A stretch of 64,000 nt of DNA from Flagellimonas aequoris (GCF_003584165.1 NZ_QXFJ01000030.1:124001-188000), one strand, 5' to 3'; shown: positions 52,025-62,075, numbered from the stretch's first letter. Made by a program: numbers and translations. The notes: generated from the sequence alone by a model not told the origin.

Positions 52025-53212
52025 GGACAAGAATTCATAGATGCCTGCGGCACCTTGACCTGTACCAACGCACATGGTCACCATGCCGTATTTGCCTTTC
52101 ATGCTGCGTTTCCGCATTTCATCAAAGAGTTGTACGGAAAGTTTGGCCCCGGTGCAACCCAGAGGGTGCCCCAAAGCAATGGCTCCTCCGTTAACGTTCA
52201 CAATATCTTGGTCAAGCCCAAGCTCACGGATTACAGCCAAGGATTGTGAGGCAAAGGCTTCGTTCAATTCGATCAAATCGATGTCGCTTTGTTGCATCCC
52301 GGCTTGTTTCAAGGCTTTCGGAATGGCTTTCACTGGTCCAATACCCATGATACGTGGTTCCACACCGGCTGCGGCATAGTTGACCAAGCGAGCAATGGGT
52401 TCCAGGTTGAGTTCCTTGACCATTTCTTCGCTCATGACCATCACAAAAGCGGCTCCATCACTCATTTGGGATGAGTTCCCTGCGGTAACGCTTCCATTTG
52501 CAGCAAAAACGGGTCTCAATTTGTTGAGGGTTGCAATGTTCGTGTCTGCTCTTGGTCCTTCGTCTTTGTTGACGGTATAGGTAGTGGTCTCTTTTTTACC
52601 TGCGGCATTCACAAAGGTATGCTCTACCTCAATCGGTACGATTTGGTCTTGAAAACGGTCCTCAGCTTGAGCTTTTAGAGCTTTCATGTGGGAATTGTAG
52701 GCAAAAATATCCTGGTCTTCCCGTGAAACGTTGAATTGCTTGGCCACTGCTTCCGCGGTAAGGCCCATTCCCCAGTAATAGTCTTCATGACCTTCTTTGG
52801 CCGTGGCATAATCGGGGGTTGGTTTATAGCCTCCCATGGGGATGTAGCTCATGCTTTCCGCACCGCCGGCAATGATACAATCTGCCATTCCCGATTGGAT
52901 TTTTGCGGTTGCAATACCAATAGTCTCCAGTCCTGAAGCGCAGTATCTGTTTACCGTTACTCCAGGCACGTCCTCAATGTTAAGTCCCATCAGAGAAATC
53001 AGTCTGGCCATGTTGAGCCCTTGTTCGGCTTCTGGCATGGCGTTTCCGACAATGACGTCATCAATTCGTTTTTTGTCCAGTTGTGGGAGTTCCTTCATCA
53101 TATATTCAATGGTCTCGGCGGCCAGTTCATCGGGTCGCTTGAACCTGAACAAACCTCTCGGGGCCTTGCCCACGGCTGTTCTGTATGCTTTTACTATATA
53201 TGCTGTTTTCAT
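52022..53212 (-). CDS. fadA: Acetyl-CoA acyltransferase (thiolase), FadA type
   Basis: 396 residues. The nucleophilic Cys91 is in [13 protein letters not shown]; the other catalytic motifs are [13 protein letters not shown] (His) and [15 protein letters not shown] (second Cys). The N-terminus [16 protein letters not shown] and the length fit the beta-ketothiolases of beta-oxidation. It releases acetyl-CoA from 3-ketoacyl-CoA. It follows fadN by 86 bp, in the B. subtilis-like order fadN-fadA-fadE. Confidence 0.93.
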   Translation of the reverse strand: MKTAYIVKAYRTAVGKAPRGLFRFKRPDELAAETIEYMMKELPQLDKKRIDDVIVGNAMPEAEQGLNMARLISLMGLNIEDVPGVTVNRYCASGLETIGIATAKIQSGMADCIIAGGAESMSYIPMGGYKPTPDYATAKEGHEDYYWGMGLTAEAVAKQFNVSREDQDIFAYNSHMKALKAQAEDRFQDQIVPIEVEHTFVNAAGKKETTTYTVNKDEGPRADTNIATLNKLRPVFAANGSVTAGNSSQMSDGAAFVMVMSEEMVKELNLEPIARLVNYAAAGVEPRIMGIGPVKAIPKALKQAGMQQSDIDLIELNEAFASQSLAVIRELGLDQDIVNVNGGAIALGHPLGCTGAKLSVQLFDEMRKRSMKGKYGMVTMCVGTGQGAAGIYEFLS

Positions 53213-53298
53213 TTCTTTTTGGATTCTTTGATTTTTGGATTGCTGAATAGTCAGATATGTCTGTTCGAATAATCGAACGATCTAATGATCCAGATCAT

Positions 53299-55704
53299 CT
53301 AATTCCTGAGGGGTTTTCCGGTTTTCAACATATGTTGGATACGCTCCAAGGTCTTTCTTTCGGTACAAAGTGAAAGAAATGCCTCTCGTTCCAGATCCAA
53401 CAGGTATTGTTCTGTCACAAACGAAGGTTCGGACAGGTCTCCACCGGCCATCACATAGGCCAATTTATCGGCAATTTTCTTGTCGTGTTCAGAAATGTAG
53501 TGACCGGCTTCCATGGAATCGGTTCCTACCAAGAACATACCCAAAGCTTGCTTGCCCAACACTTTTACATCTTTGCGTTTGACCGGTTTGGTGTATCCTG
53601 CTTCGGCCATCAACTTGGCATGTGCTTTGGCGGTTGCTATTTGACGGTCCTTGTTGACCACAACCACATCCTTACCTTTTTGAAGGACACCCAAATCATA
53701 AGCTTCATATGCAGAAGTGGATACTTTGGCCATACCGATGGTCAAGAAATACTCTTGCAATACGTTTAGTTCCACATCATTCTTACGGAAGGTGTCAGAG
53801 GCCCTCAAGGCCATTTCCTTGGAACCACCTCCACCTGGAATCACCCCTACACCAAATTCCACTAATCCGATATAGGTTTCGGCAGCAGCCACCACTTTAT
53901 CAGCGTGCATGGAAAGTTCACAACCACCACCCAAGGTCATCCCGTGGGGTGCGGACACCGTAGGGATGGAAGAGTATCGCATCCGCATCATAGTATCCTG
54001 AAAGTATTTTATGGCCATGTTGAGTTCGTCGTATTCTTGCTCCACAGCCATCATAAAGATCATACCGATATTGGCCCCCACGGAGAAATTGGCTCCTTGG
54101 TTACCGATGACCAATCCCTGAAAATCCTTTTCAGCGAGGTCCACAGCTTTATTCAATCCGGCCAATACATCACCACCAATGGTGTTCATCTTGGACTGGA
54201 ACTCGCAGTTGAGGATTCCATCACCCAAATCTTCAATCACTACGCCGCTGTTCTTGAACACTTCGTTGGATTTACGAATATTGTCCAGAATGATGAAGGC
54301 ATCCTGTCCTGGAACTTTCTCCATGGACTTCTTGGAGATGTCATAGAAATAGGTGGCACCATCTTTTACGGTGTAGAAGGAATTGATTCCTGTAGCCTTC
54401 ATATCAGCGACCCAAGCGGCCGCTTCGAAACCTTCGGCCTTGATGAGTTCCAGACCTTTTTCCAGCCCAACGGCGTCCCAAATTTGGAAGGGACCATGTT
54501 CCCAGCCGAAACCGGCCTTCATGGCATCATCTATTTTATAGAGTTCATCCGAAATTTCTGGAATCCTGTGCGTTACGTAAGCGAAAAGAGCCCCGAAACT
54601 CTTTCTGTAAAACTCCCCGGCTTTGTCTTTTCCATTTACCAAGACAGGAAAACGGTCGATGACCTTGTCAATGGTTTTGGTGAGTTCCAAAGTGGCGAAT
54701 TTTGCGCTTTTTTTGGAACGATAATCCATGGTGTCCAAGTCAAGGGTAAGAATTTCACTCTTACCATCGCTTCCGGTCACTTTTTTATAGAAACCTTGTC
54801 CTGTTTTGCTGCCCAACCATTTGTTTTCCATCATGGTTTTGATGAAATCGGGAAGTTGGAAGAGTTCGTGGCGTTCGTCATCTGTACAGTTTTCACTGAT
54901 TCCGTTGGCCACATGAACCAAAGTATCCAACCCCACAACATCAACAGTTCTGAAAGTGGCAGATTTTGGCCTCCCGATGACGGGTCCGGTAAGCTTGTCC
55001 ACTTCTTCCACAGTCATGCCAAGGTCTTTTATGGCATGGAAAAGACTTTGGATGCTGAAAATCCCGATTCGGTTCCCGATAAAGGCAGGAGTATCTTTGG
55101 CTACCACAGAGGTCTTGCCCAAGAATTGCTCCCCATAACCGTTCAAAAAGTCCAAAACTTCCTGTGAAGTTTTCGGACCAGGAATGATTTCAAAAAGTTT
55201 TAAATATCTCGCAGGATTGAAAAAGTGCGTTCCGCAGAAATGTTTTTGAAAATCTTCACTTCTCCCTTCACTCATAAAATGAATTGGGATACCTGAAGTG
55301 TTGGAGGTAATCAATGTCCCAGGGGTCCTGTGTTTGTCCAGATTTTCAAAAACTTGTTTTTTAATGTCCAACCGTTCCACGACCACCTCAATGATCCAGT
55401 CCACTTGAGAAACCGTGGCAATGTCATCTTCCAAGTTTCCTGTAGTAATTCGGTCAGCAAATTTTTGGTGATAGATAGGGGAGGGTTTGGACTTGAGGGC
55501 GGCAGCCAAAGAATCGTTCACCAAACGGTTACGGACCACTTTATCTGCCAAGGTAAGCCCTTTTGCCTTTTCCTTGTCGTTGGGTTCACGCGGAACAATA
55601 TCCAATAACAATACCTCGACCCCGATATTGGCAAAATGGCAGGCAATGCCACTTCCCATGATTCCGGAACCGATTACGGCAACTTTGTTTATACGCCTTT
55701 TCAT
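53299..55704 (-). CDS. fadN: 3-hydroxyacyl-CoA dehydrogenase/enoyl-CoA hydratase, FadN type
   Basis: 801 residues. The dehydrogenase comes first: VIGSGIMGSGIACHFANIGV (NAD-binding, residues 9-28), GTHFFNPARYLKLFEIIPG, VVAKDTPAFIGNRIG. The crotonase-type hydratase is C-terminal (about 490-720) with GNQGANFSVGANIG and HGMTLGGGCELSMHADKVVA. This order is that of Bacillus FadN (about 789 residues) and the opposite of E. coli FadB. It catalyses hydration and oxidation of enoyl-CoA. The gene is 15 bp after the MarR stop, so the regulator and enzymes share a transcript. Confidence 0.93.
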   Translation of the reverse strand: MKRRINKVAVIGSGIMGSGIACHFANIGVEVLLLDIVPREPNDKEKAKGLTLADKVVRNRLVNDSLAAALKSKPSPIYHQKFADRITTGNLEDDIATVSQVDWIIEVVVERLDIKKQVFENLDKHRTPGTLITSNTSGIPIHFMSEGRSEDFQKHFCGTHFFNPARYLKLFEIIPGPKTSQEVLDFLNGYGEQFLGKTSVVAKDTPAFIGNRIGIFSIQSLFHAIKDLGMTVEEVDKLTGPVIGRPKSATFRTVDVVGLDTLVHVANGISENCTDDERHELFQLPDFIKTMMENKWLGSKTGQGFYKKVTGSDGKSEILTLDLDTMDYRSKKSAKFATLELTKTIDKVIDRFPVLVNGKDKAGEFYRKSFGALFAYVTHRIPEISDELYKIDDAMKAGFGWEHGPFQIWDAVGLEKGLELIKAEGFEAAAWVADMKATGINSFYTVKDGATYFYDISKKSMEKVPGQDAFIILDNIRKSNEVFKNSGVVIEDLGDGILNCEFQSKMNTIGGDVLAGLNKAVDLAEKDFQGLVIGNQGANFSVGANIGMIFMMAVEQEYDELNMAIKYFQDTMMRMRYSSIPTVSAPHGMTLGGGCELSMHADKVVAAAETYIGLVEFGVGVIPGGGGSKEMALRASDTFRKNDVELNVLQEYFLTIGMAKVSTSAYEAYDLGVLQKGKDVVVVNKDRQIATAKAHAKLMAEAGYTKPVKRKDVKVLGKQALGMFLVGTDSMEAGHYISEHDKKIADKLAYVMAGGDLSEPSFVTEQYLLDLEREAFLSLCTERKTLERIQHMLKTGKPLRN

Positions 55705-55719
55705 GTGCGGGTTTGTAAA

Positions 55720-56169
55720 TTAATTATTAGTTGTTTTTATATAGATTTTCTTATCCGTGATAAGTTTGTTGATGATATCTATGGTCTTAAAAAAACCATT
55801 CAAATCCTGTTCGGAAACATGCTCTTTGACCACTTCATTGAATCTAAGAACTACATCTTTGGATGCTTCCCTTTTTTCAAGCCCCAATGCAGTAAGATAG
55901 ATCAGTACTCCTCTTCCATCATTAGGGTTGGGTCTACGTTCAATATAACCCCGTTCTTCAATGGTCTTCAATATTCTTGACAAACTCGTAGCTTCCATGC
56001 CCATTTTAGGTCCTAGGGTAGTACTTGGCGTACCTCCTTTTGGATCAATGCTGAGCAAGGTAAAACCTATGGCCATGGTTAGCCCATAGTTTTTGGCCTC
56101 TTCATTGTACATCTTGCTCACCGCTTGCCATGTAGCTCTCAGAGCATAGTCAATGGTCAAATCTTTCAT
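55720..56169 (-). CDS. MarR-family regulator of the beta-oxidation operon
   Basis: 149 residues. The MarR winged helix-turn-helix core lies at about 45-105: GPKMGMEATSLSRILKTIEE (recognition region) and GYIERRPNPNDGRGVLIYLT (wing, with the typical D-x-R). It is the first gene of the fad operon. A 26-bp perfect palindrome starts 32 bp upstream of its ATG, an obvious operator. The likely effector is a long-chain acyl-CoA, by analogy with other fad repressors; this is inferred. Confidence 0.9.
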   Translation of the reverse strand: MKDLTIDYALRATWQAVSKMYNEEAKNYGLTMAIGFTLLSIDPKGGTPSTTLGPKMGMEATSLSRILKTIEERGYIERRPNPNDGRGVLIYLTALGLEKREASKDVVLRFNEVVKEHVSEQDLNGFFKTIDIINKLITDKKIYIKTTNN

Positions 56170-56200
56170 AGAACCGGTTTGGTGTTCTCAAATATATAAA

Positions 56201-56226
56201 AATTTATTATGCATGCATAATAAATT
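56201..56226. promoter_or_regulatory. 26-bp perfect palindrome, probable MarR operator
   Basis: The half-site AATTTATTATGCA meets its exact reverse complement at 56213/56214, centred on GCATGC. It lies 32 bp upstream of the MarR start codon and the repressor transcript must begin nearby. MarR dimers bind palindromes of about 16-20 bp, so repression of its own operon fits. No second copy was found in the window by eye. Confidence 0.75.
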
Positions 56227-56506
56227 ATGGTTAAGGGGAAGATAAATTTTGTTCTACGGAAGGAAAGTGATGCAGGGAAGTAATGGTGTTTGGATTCTTC
56301 ACTTTGTTCAGAATGACCAAAACCAAGTGTTGCCCTATATTTTAATGAAATGGAATTCTAGATTTTTTCTTTTACTACGTTCAGAGTGACATGTGTGTGG
56401 ATTTCACCTGTTGAGCATAGCAAAGTATCTATTTAACCATGTGTTCTTTGGGATTCTTCGTTTCGCTCAGAATGACTTTTATTGTCAATTGGTTATTGAT
56501 GACTGT
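56227..56506. repeat. Intergenic region with four REP-like arms
   Basis: Together with the operator this makes a 337-bp gap without a gene. It contains four copies, some degenerate, of a REP-like arm: GGATTCTTCACTTTGTTCAG (from 56292), TTTTACTACGTTCAGAGTG (from 56371), the reverse-orientation GTTGAGCATAGCAAAGTATC (from 56411), and GGGATTCTTCGTTTCGCTCA (from 56451). Each minus-type arm is followed by GAATGAC or GAGTGAC. The last arm and the reversed one can pair to form a hairpin. Otherwise the stretch is AT-rich with no clear promoter. Confidence 0.7.
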
Positions 56507-58276
56507 TCAATATCCATAAATATCATTGTATAGCGTAATATATTTTTCCTTGATTGGTTTTCTTCTCAATTTCATGGTAGGGGTAAGGTGTCCTCCATCC
56601 ACACTCCAAACATCGGGGGTCAATCGGAATTGTTTCACTTTTTCCCATTTGGCAAATTCTTCATTAGCCAAGTCCACTTCGTCTTGAAAACGGGCAATGA
56701 CCTTTTCGTTTTTGACCAACTCCGAATTGTTCCCAAGGTCGATGCCATGTCTTTTGGCCCATTCCCGAACAAATTCAAAATTGGGCTGGATAAATGCTGC
56801 TGGCATTTTTTCTCCCTCGCCAATGACCATTATTTGTTCAATGAAACGGGATTGCTTGAACCGGTTCTCCAAAATCTGCGGAGCTACATATTTTCCACCT
56901 GACGTCTTGAACATTTCCTTTTTACGGTCGGTAATCTTCAAAAAGCCTTCTGCATCCACTTCACCAATATCCCCGGTATGGAAATAATCACCAGTCATCA
57001 CCTCTGAGGTTTTCTCGGGATCTTTGTAATAGCCCATCATTACATTGGGACCTTTGCATAGAATTTCACCGTCCTCGGCAATCTTTACTTCCACGCCATC
57101 GATGATTCTTCCCACTGTGCCAATCTTCCAACCTTTGTTGCGTTGGTCGTTCACGGCAATCACGGGAGAGGTTTCTGTCAACCCATACCCTTCCATCACG
57201 GGCATGCCAGCTGCTCCGAATACCCGTGCGAGCCTCGTCTGCAAGGCGGCACTACCGGACACCATAATTTCCAAGTTGCCACCAAGGCCTTCCTTCCATT
57301 TGCTAAAAATCAGCTTGCGGGCTAGTGCCAATTTCTTTTCGTACCACCAACCGTTGGCTCCATAGGGTTCAAACTTAAGGCCTTCTTCAACCGCCCAGAA
57401 AAACAGTTTCTTTTTAATGCCTGGCTGTACAGCACCTTTGCTGATAATAGCATCATAAACTTTTTCCAACAAGCGGGGTACCACCGTCATTACGTGTGGT
57501 TTTACTTCTTTTACGTTGTCACTGATCTTGTCCAAACCTTCGGCGAAATAGATTTCCACACCACAATATTGGTATAGGTATAAAATCATCCGTTCGAAAA
57601 TGTGACAAACAGGTAAAAAGCTCAAGGCAGTCGCCCCGGATTCAAACGGCACCCTTTTTTCGCTGGATATGACGTTCGATACAATATTATCGTGTGAAAG
57701 CATTACCCCCTTGGGCCTTCCCGTAGTTCCTGAAGTATAGATCAAGGTAGCCAAATCCATCGGATTGACAGAATCTTTCAACTTTTCAACATCCTCTTGG
57801 TTGGAGGTATCGGCCCCCATGTCCAACACCGTTTTCCAATTTTTGCAATTGTCCAGTTCATTAAAGGAATACACTTCTTTCAAGTGCTTCAAGTTGGAAC
57901 TTACCATCAAAACTTTTTCCAACACCTCGGCACAGGAAACGAAACAATACTTTGCCTCGGAATGGTTCAAGATGTATTCGTAGTCCTCCTCCGAAATAGT
58001 TGGATAAATAGGAACGGTCTGTGCGGCAATCTGCAAAACACCGATATCCATGATATTCCACTCGGTACGATTGGTCATGGAAATAATGGCAATCTTGTCA
58101 TTGGGTTGCACACCCATGCGCAACAAAGCCCTGCTTATAGCATTGGCCTTGTCCAAATATTCTTGTGTAGAGGTTGCTACCCATTTGCCATTGAATTTGG
58201 TAACCAATGACTTTTCTAGGGGGCGTTTTTCAAGCTGGTAATAGGGAAAATCAAATAATCGGGTAACAGATTGCAT
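56507..58276 (-). CDS. fadD: Long-chain fatty acid-CoA ligase (AMP-forming)
   Basis: 589 residues from the ATG at 58276 (MQSVTRLFDFPYYQLEKRPL); the frame runs nine codons further. ANL-superfamily motifs: LIYTSGTTGRPKGVMLSHDN (A3, AMP binding), MEGYGLTETSPVIAVNDQRN (A5), YFHTGDIGEVDAEGFLKITD (A7-A8) and KTSGGKYVAPQ. The C-terminus keeps PTMKLRRKPIKEKY with the conserved Lys. It activates long-chain fatty acids to acyl-CoA in the cytoplasm. It is transcribed separately from the fad operon but in the same direction and adjacent, suggesting common function. Confidence 0.93.
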   Translation of the reverse strand: MQSVTRLFDFPYYQLEKRPLEKSLVTKFNGKWVATSTQEYLDKANAISRALLRMGVQPNDKIAIISMTNRTEWNIMDIGVLQIAAQTVPIYPTISEEDYEYILNHSEAKYCFVSCAEVLEKVLMVSSNLKHLKEVYSFNELDNCKNWKTVLDMGADTSNQEDVEKLKDSVNPMDLATLIYTSGTTGRPKGVMLSHDNIVSNVISSEKRVPFESGATALSFLPVCHIFERMILYLYQYCGVEIYFAEGLDKISDNVKEVKPHVMTVVPRLLEKVYDAIISKGAVQPGIKKKLFFWAVEEGLKFEPYGANGWWYEKKLALARKLIFSKWKEGLGGNLEIMVSGSAALQTRLARVFGAAGMPVMEGYGLTETSPVIAVNDQRNKGWKIGTVGRIIDGVEVKIAEDGEILCKGPNVMMGYYKDPEKTSEVMTGDYFHTGDIGEVDAEGFLKITDRKKEMFKTSGGKYVAPQILENRFKQSRFIEQIMVIGEGEKMPAAFIQPNFEFVREWAKRHGIDLGNNSELVKNEKVIARFQDEVDLANEEFAKWEKVKQFRLTPDVWSVDGGHLTPTMKLRRKPIKEKYITLYNDIYGY

Positions 58277-58403
58277 AGTAAGTTTTATGTAAAGCGATTG
58301 CAAATTAGCAAATCGGAGCTTAACAAAGAAAACGATTTAACAATTACCATAGGGAAATTTTGAAAAATCCCTAAATAATTCACACTATGATGTCCTTAAA
58401 TTA

Positions 58404-61400
58404 CTAATTATCCAAGGCTTCCAACCATTCCCTAGCATTCACAAAGGCCTGTAACCAAGGTGAAACCACGTCTTGTCTATCCTTTGGATAGTGGGCCCAG
58501 TTCCATGGAAAGGTGGATCGCTCAATATGGGGCATGGTCACCAAATGCCTACCTGTTTTATCGCAAAGCATGGCGGTGTTGTAATCACTTCCATTAGGGT
58601 TGGCAGGATAGCCTTCATAACCATATTTTGCTACAATGTGGTATTGCTCTTCATTGTGCGGCAAACTGAATTTTCCCTCACCATGACTGATCCAAACTCC
58701 CAAGGTGTTACCGGCCATGTTGGAAAGCATCACAGAGTTGTTCTCCTGAATTTTTACCGAAGTAAAATTGCTTTCGTGTTTGTGCGAATCGTTATAGGTC
58801 ATGCGGCCATGGGTCTCATGTTCTGGGTTGATGAGATCCAACTCCATGAACAACTGGCAACCGTTACAAATACCCACGGAAAGGGTGTCGGGTCTTGCGA
58901 AGAAATTCTTCAAGGCCTTGTTGGCTTTTTCATTGTATTTGAAAGCACCTGCCCAACCTTTGGCACTGCCCAACACATCTGAGTTAGAAAATCCTCCCAC
59001 GGCACCAATAAATTGGATGTCCTCCAAAGTTTCCCTACCTGTGATGAGGTCGGTCATGTGCACGTCTTTTACATCAAAACCGGCCAAAAACATAGCGTTG
59101 GCCATTTCGCGTTCCGAGTTGCTTCCTTTTTCACGAAGGATGGCAGCCTTGGGGCGATGGCTGAGCGAAGTCGAAGCCATTGGGAGTTTCCCTGTAAAGT
59201 TTTCAGGGAAATGATACACCAAGGGTTGCTCCTTGTAGTGGTCATAACGGTCCTTGGCCAAACCATTGGCAGTCTGTTTGCTGTCCAATAAATAGGAAGT
59301 TTTAAACCAAGTGTCCCGAAGGGATTCGATATTTAGGCCAATTTCGACACCATTGTTTTTGATATGCAGAATGTTACCAGTGGATACGCTTCCAATTTTG
59401 TTGAATGCAATGCCATTTTCAGCCAAAACTTTTTCGACGGAACTGTCCTTGGACTGAAGTACCACACCAATATTTTCCGAGAACAACAGTTTGATGATAT
59501 CCGATTCGCCTATGGAAGTCAAATCCAGTTCGGCACTAAGGTAGTTATCGGCAAAACACATTTCCAGCAAGGTGGTGATCAAACCTCCGGAACCAATATC
59601 GTGGCCGGCCAAAATCTGTCCGTCCTTGATCAATTGTTGAAGCGTATTGAAAACCGTTTTCACATAAGCCGCATCTAAAACGGATGGGGCCTCATCCCCA
59701 ATACCGTTCAAGATTTGGGCAAAGGACGATCCGCCCAATTTATGGGCATCTTTGGAAAAATTGATGTAATAAATGTCTCCACCATTTTTTTGAAGAACAG
59801 GTTCCACAATTTTGGTAATGTCATCACAATGAGCTGCTGCAGAAATGATTACGGTTCCAGGGGAAAGTACTTCACCGTCCTTATATTTTTGTTTCATGGA
59901 AAGGGAATCCTTCCCGGTAGGCACATTAATGCCCAGTTCGATCACAAAATCCGAAAGGGATTTTACTGCTTCGTACAAACGTGCATCCTCTCCTTTGTTG
60001 CGGCAAGGCCACATCCAGTTAGCGGACAGGGAAACCGATTTCAAACCATCTTGTAAAGGGGCCCAAACCATATTGGTCAAGGATTCTGCTACACTGTTTC
60101 TACTTCCCGCAACAGGGTCGATCAAGGCCGAGACGGGGGAGTGCCCGATGCTGGTCGCAATCCCTTCCTTACCTTTAAAATCCAATGCCATGACCCCAAC
60201 GTTGTTCAATGGCAGTTGAAGTGGTCCGACACATTGTTGTTTGGCCACTCTACCACCTACGCATCGGTCCACCTTGTTGGTCAACCAGTCCTTACAGGCT
60301 ACAGCCTCCAATTGTAGCACTTGTTCCAAATAATCATGAAAATATTCCAGCGAATAGGAAAGGGCAGGGTAGGTTTGTTGGGCTTTGGTGTCTGCCATGA
60401 TGGTCTTGGGTGAACTTCCGAACATATCCGAAAGCTCCAAGTTCATGGGGGTTTCACCTGTTGTACCGGAGGTAAAGGTGAATTTGTGGTCTCCAGTAAC
60501 GGTTCCCACCTGATACATGGGCGAACGCTCCCTGGCGGCTACACGATCTAATAATTCAATATCTTTTTCACCGATCACCAATCCCATTCGCTCTTGGGAT
60601 TCATTGCCGATCAATTCTTTTTTGGATAGGGTAGGGTCACCGATAGGGAGTTTGTCCGTATCGATTTTTCCACCGGTTTCTTCCACCAATTCGGACAAGC
60701 AGTTCAAGTGGCCACCTGCACCGTGATCGTGAATGGAAACGATAGGGTTGTCATGACTTTCCACCAAACCACGGATGGCATTGGAAGCCCTTTTTTGCAT
60801 TTCGGGGTTGGAACGTTGTACGGCATTCAACTCGATGGCAGAACTGAATTCGCCCGTATCGGCACTGGATACGGCCGCTCCGCCCATTCCGATGCGGTAA
60901 TTGTCCCCACCTAGAACGACTATTCTGTCTCCCGTTTTTGGGGTGTCTTTCAATGCCTGTTCGGTTTTGCCATACCCGATTCCACCAGCCATCATAATAA
61001 CCTTATCAAAGCCCAATTTTCGGGCTTCTTCTTGGTGTTCAAAGGTCAAAACGGAACCCGCGATCAGGGGTTGTCCAAATTTATTCCCGAAGTCGGAAGC
61101 ACCATTGGACGCCTTGATCAAAATATCCATTGGGGTTTGGTACAACCATTCCCTTTCTGCCATTCCTTTTTCCCACGGACGGTTTTGCTCCAAACGGGAG
61201 TAGGAGGTCATGTATACGGCAGTCCCGGCCAAGGGCAGTGAACCTTTTCCTCCAGCCAAACGATCTCGGATTTCACCTCCGGAACCTGTTGCAGCACCAT
61301 TGAAGGGCTCTACTGTGGTAGGGAAGTTGTGGGTCTCCGCTTTTAGCGAAAGCACGGAATTGAATTCCTTTTCTTCGTAAAAATCGGGTTTATCGGCACT

Positions 61401-62075
61401 TTTGGGAGCAAATTGGATTGCCTTGGGCCCTTTGATGAAGGCCACATTGTCCTTATAGGCCGAAACAATATCATTAGGGTGGGCTTCGGAGGTCTTCTTG
61501 ATCAATTTGAATAGGGAAGTGGGCATTTCTTCGCCATCGATTACAAAAGTCCCGTTGAAAATTTTATGTCTGCAGTGCTCCGAGTTTACTTGGCTGAAAC
61601 CGAACACCTCGGAATCCGTCAACTTACGGCCGAGTTTTTTGGACAATCCTTCTAGGTAATCCACTTCCTCATCACTCAAGGCCAAACCTTCCTTTTGGTT
61701 GTAGGCGGCAATGTCCTCAATCTCCAAAATGGGTTCGGGAACGATGTTGATGGTAAAAATATCCTGTCCCAAGCTCCTGTATTTTTGGGAGAGCATGGGG
61801 TCGTAATCCATAAAATCCTCGGAAACAGCATGGTACTCCTCAATTCGGATGATGCCCGAAATGCCCATGTTCTGGGTAATCTCGGTGGCGTTGGTACTCC
61901 AGGGCGTGACCATGGCGGCGCGTGGGCCAACAAAAAAGGCGTCGAGTGACGCCGCTTCAATCTTGGGTTGGTTGCCGAACAACCATGTCAGTTTACTGTT
62001 GTCTTCCTGAGCAATTTCCTGTGTGGTCTGGACGGCAAAAACCTTGGTAGCCTTGTCCCCAAAAAAATGGATCAT
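58404..62075 (-). CDS. purL: Phosphoribosylformylglycinamidine synthase (single-chain)
   Basis: 1223 residues, the large single-chain form: PurS-like N-terminal domain, linker (SGFSQVNSEHCRHKIF-type block near residue 180), two AIRS-type domains (LKAETHNFPTTVEPFNGAAT, HDHGAGGHLNCLSELVEETG) and a C-terminal class I glutamine amidotransferase (SVGICNGCQLFMEL with the catalytic Cys; TMPHIERSTFPWNW). It converts FGAR to FGAM in purine synthesis. At residues about 966-975 the linker before the amidotransferase domain reads MASTSLSHRP; its DNA matches the REP-like arm seen elsewhere (59156-59178). Start at ATG 62075 (MIHFFGDKA). Confidence 0.94.
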   Translation of the reverse strand: MIHFFGDKATKVFAVQTTQEIAQEDNSKLTWLFGNQPKIEAASLDAFFVGPRAAMVTPWSTNATEITQNMGISGIIRIEEYHAVSEDFMDYDPMLSQKYRSLGQDIFTINIVPEPILEIEDIAAYNQKEGLALSDEEVDYLEGLSKKLGRKLTDSEVFGFSQVNSEHCRHKIFNGTFVIDGEEMPTSLFKLIKKTSEAHPNDIVSAYKDNVAFIKGPKAIQFAPKSADKPDFYEEKEFNSVLSLKAETHNFPTTVEPFNGAATGSGGEIRDRLAGGKGSLPLAGTAVYMTSYSRLEQNRPWEKGMAEREWLYQTPMDILIKASNGASDFGNKFGQPLIAGSVLTFEHQEEARKLGFDKVIMMAGGIGYGKTEQALKDTPKTGDRIVVLGGDNYRIGMGGAAVSSADTGEFSSAIELNAVQRSNPEMQKRASNAIRGLVESHDNPIVSIHDHGAGGHLNCLSELVEETGGKIDTDKLPIGDPTLSKKELIGNESQERMGLVIGEKDIELLDRVAARERSPMYQVGTVTGDHKFTFTSGTTGETPMNLELSDMFGSSPKTIMADTKAQQTYPALSYSLEYFHDYLEQVLQLEAVACKDWLTNKVDRCVGGRVAKQQCVGPLQLPLNNVGVMALDFKGKEGIATSIGHSPVSALIDPVAGSRNSVAESLTNMVWAPLQDGLKSVSLSANWMWPCRNKGEDARLYEAVKSLSDFVIELGINVPTGKDSLSMKQKYKDGEVLSPGTVIISAAAHCDDITKIVEPVLQKNGGDIYYINFSKDAHKLGGSSFAQILNGIGDEAPSVLDAAYVKTVFNTLQQLIKDGQILAGHDIGSGGLITTLLEMCFADNYLSAELDLTSIGESDIIKLLFSENIGVVLQSKDSSVEKVLAENGIAFNKIGSVSTGNILHIKNNGVEIGLNIESLRDTWFKTSYLLDSKQTANGLAKDRYDHYKEQPLVYHFPENFTGKLPMASTSLSHRPKAAILREKGSNSEREMANAMFLAGFDVKDVHMTDLITGRETLEDIQFIGAVGGFSNSDVLGSAKGWAGAFKYNEKANKALKNFFARPDTLSVGICNGCQLFMELDLINPEHETHGRMTYNDSHKHESNFTSVKIQENNSVMLSNMAGNTLGVWISHGEGKFSLPHNEEQYHIVAKYGYEGYPANPNGSDYNTAMLCDKTGRHLVTMPHIERSTFPWNWAHYPKDRQDVVSPWLQAFVNAREWLEALDN
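59156..59178 (+). repeat. REP-like arm within purL
   Basis: ATGGCTGAGCGAAGTCGAAG closely matches the intergenic arm CTGAGCGAAACGAAGAATCC (reverse complement of the copy at 56451), apart from a one-base indel. It is read in frame by purL on the opposite strand and falls in a domain linker. Confidence 0.55.

Noticed and set aside
53220-53298. Terminator in the fadN-fadA gap (GTTCGAATAATCGAAC)
   Set aside because: A 6-bp AT-rich stem without a T-run; more likely chance symmetry or a spacer tract, since the genes are expected to be cotranscribed.
53905-55167. A 420-codon open frame on the plus strand opposite fadN
   Set aside because: It is antisense to a well-conserved gene and its translation has no recognisable domain; such shadow frames are common opposite codon-biased genes.
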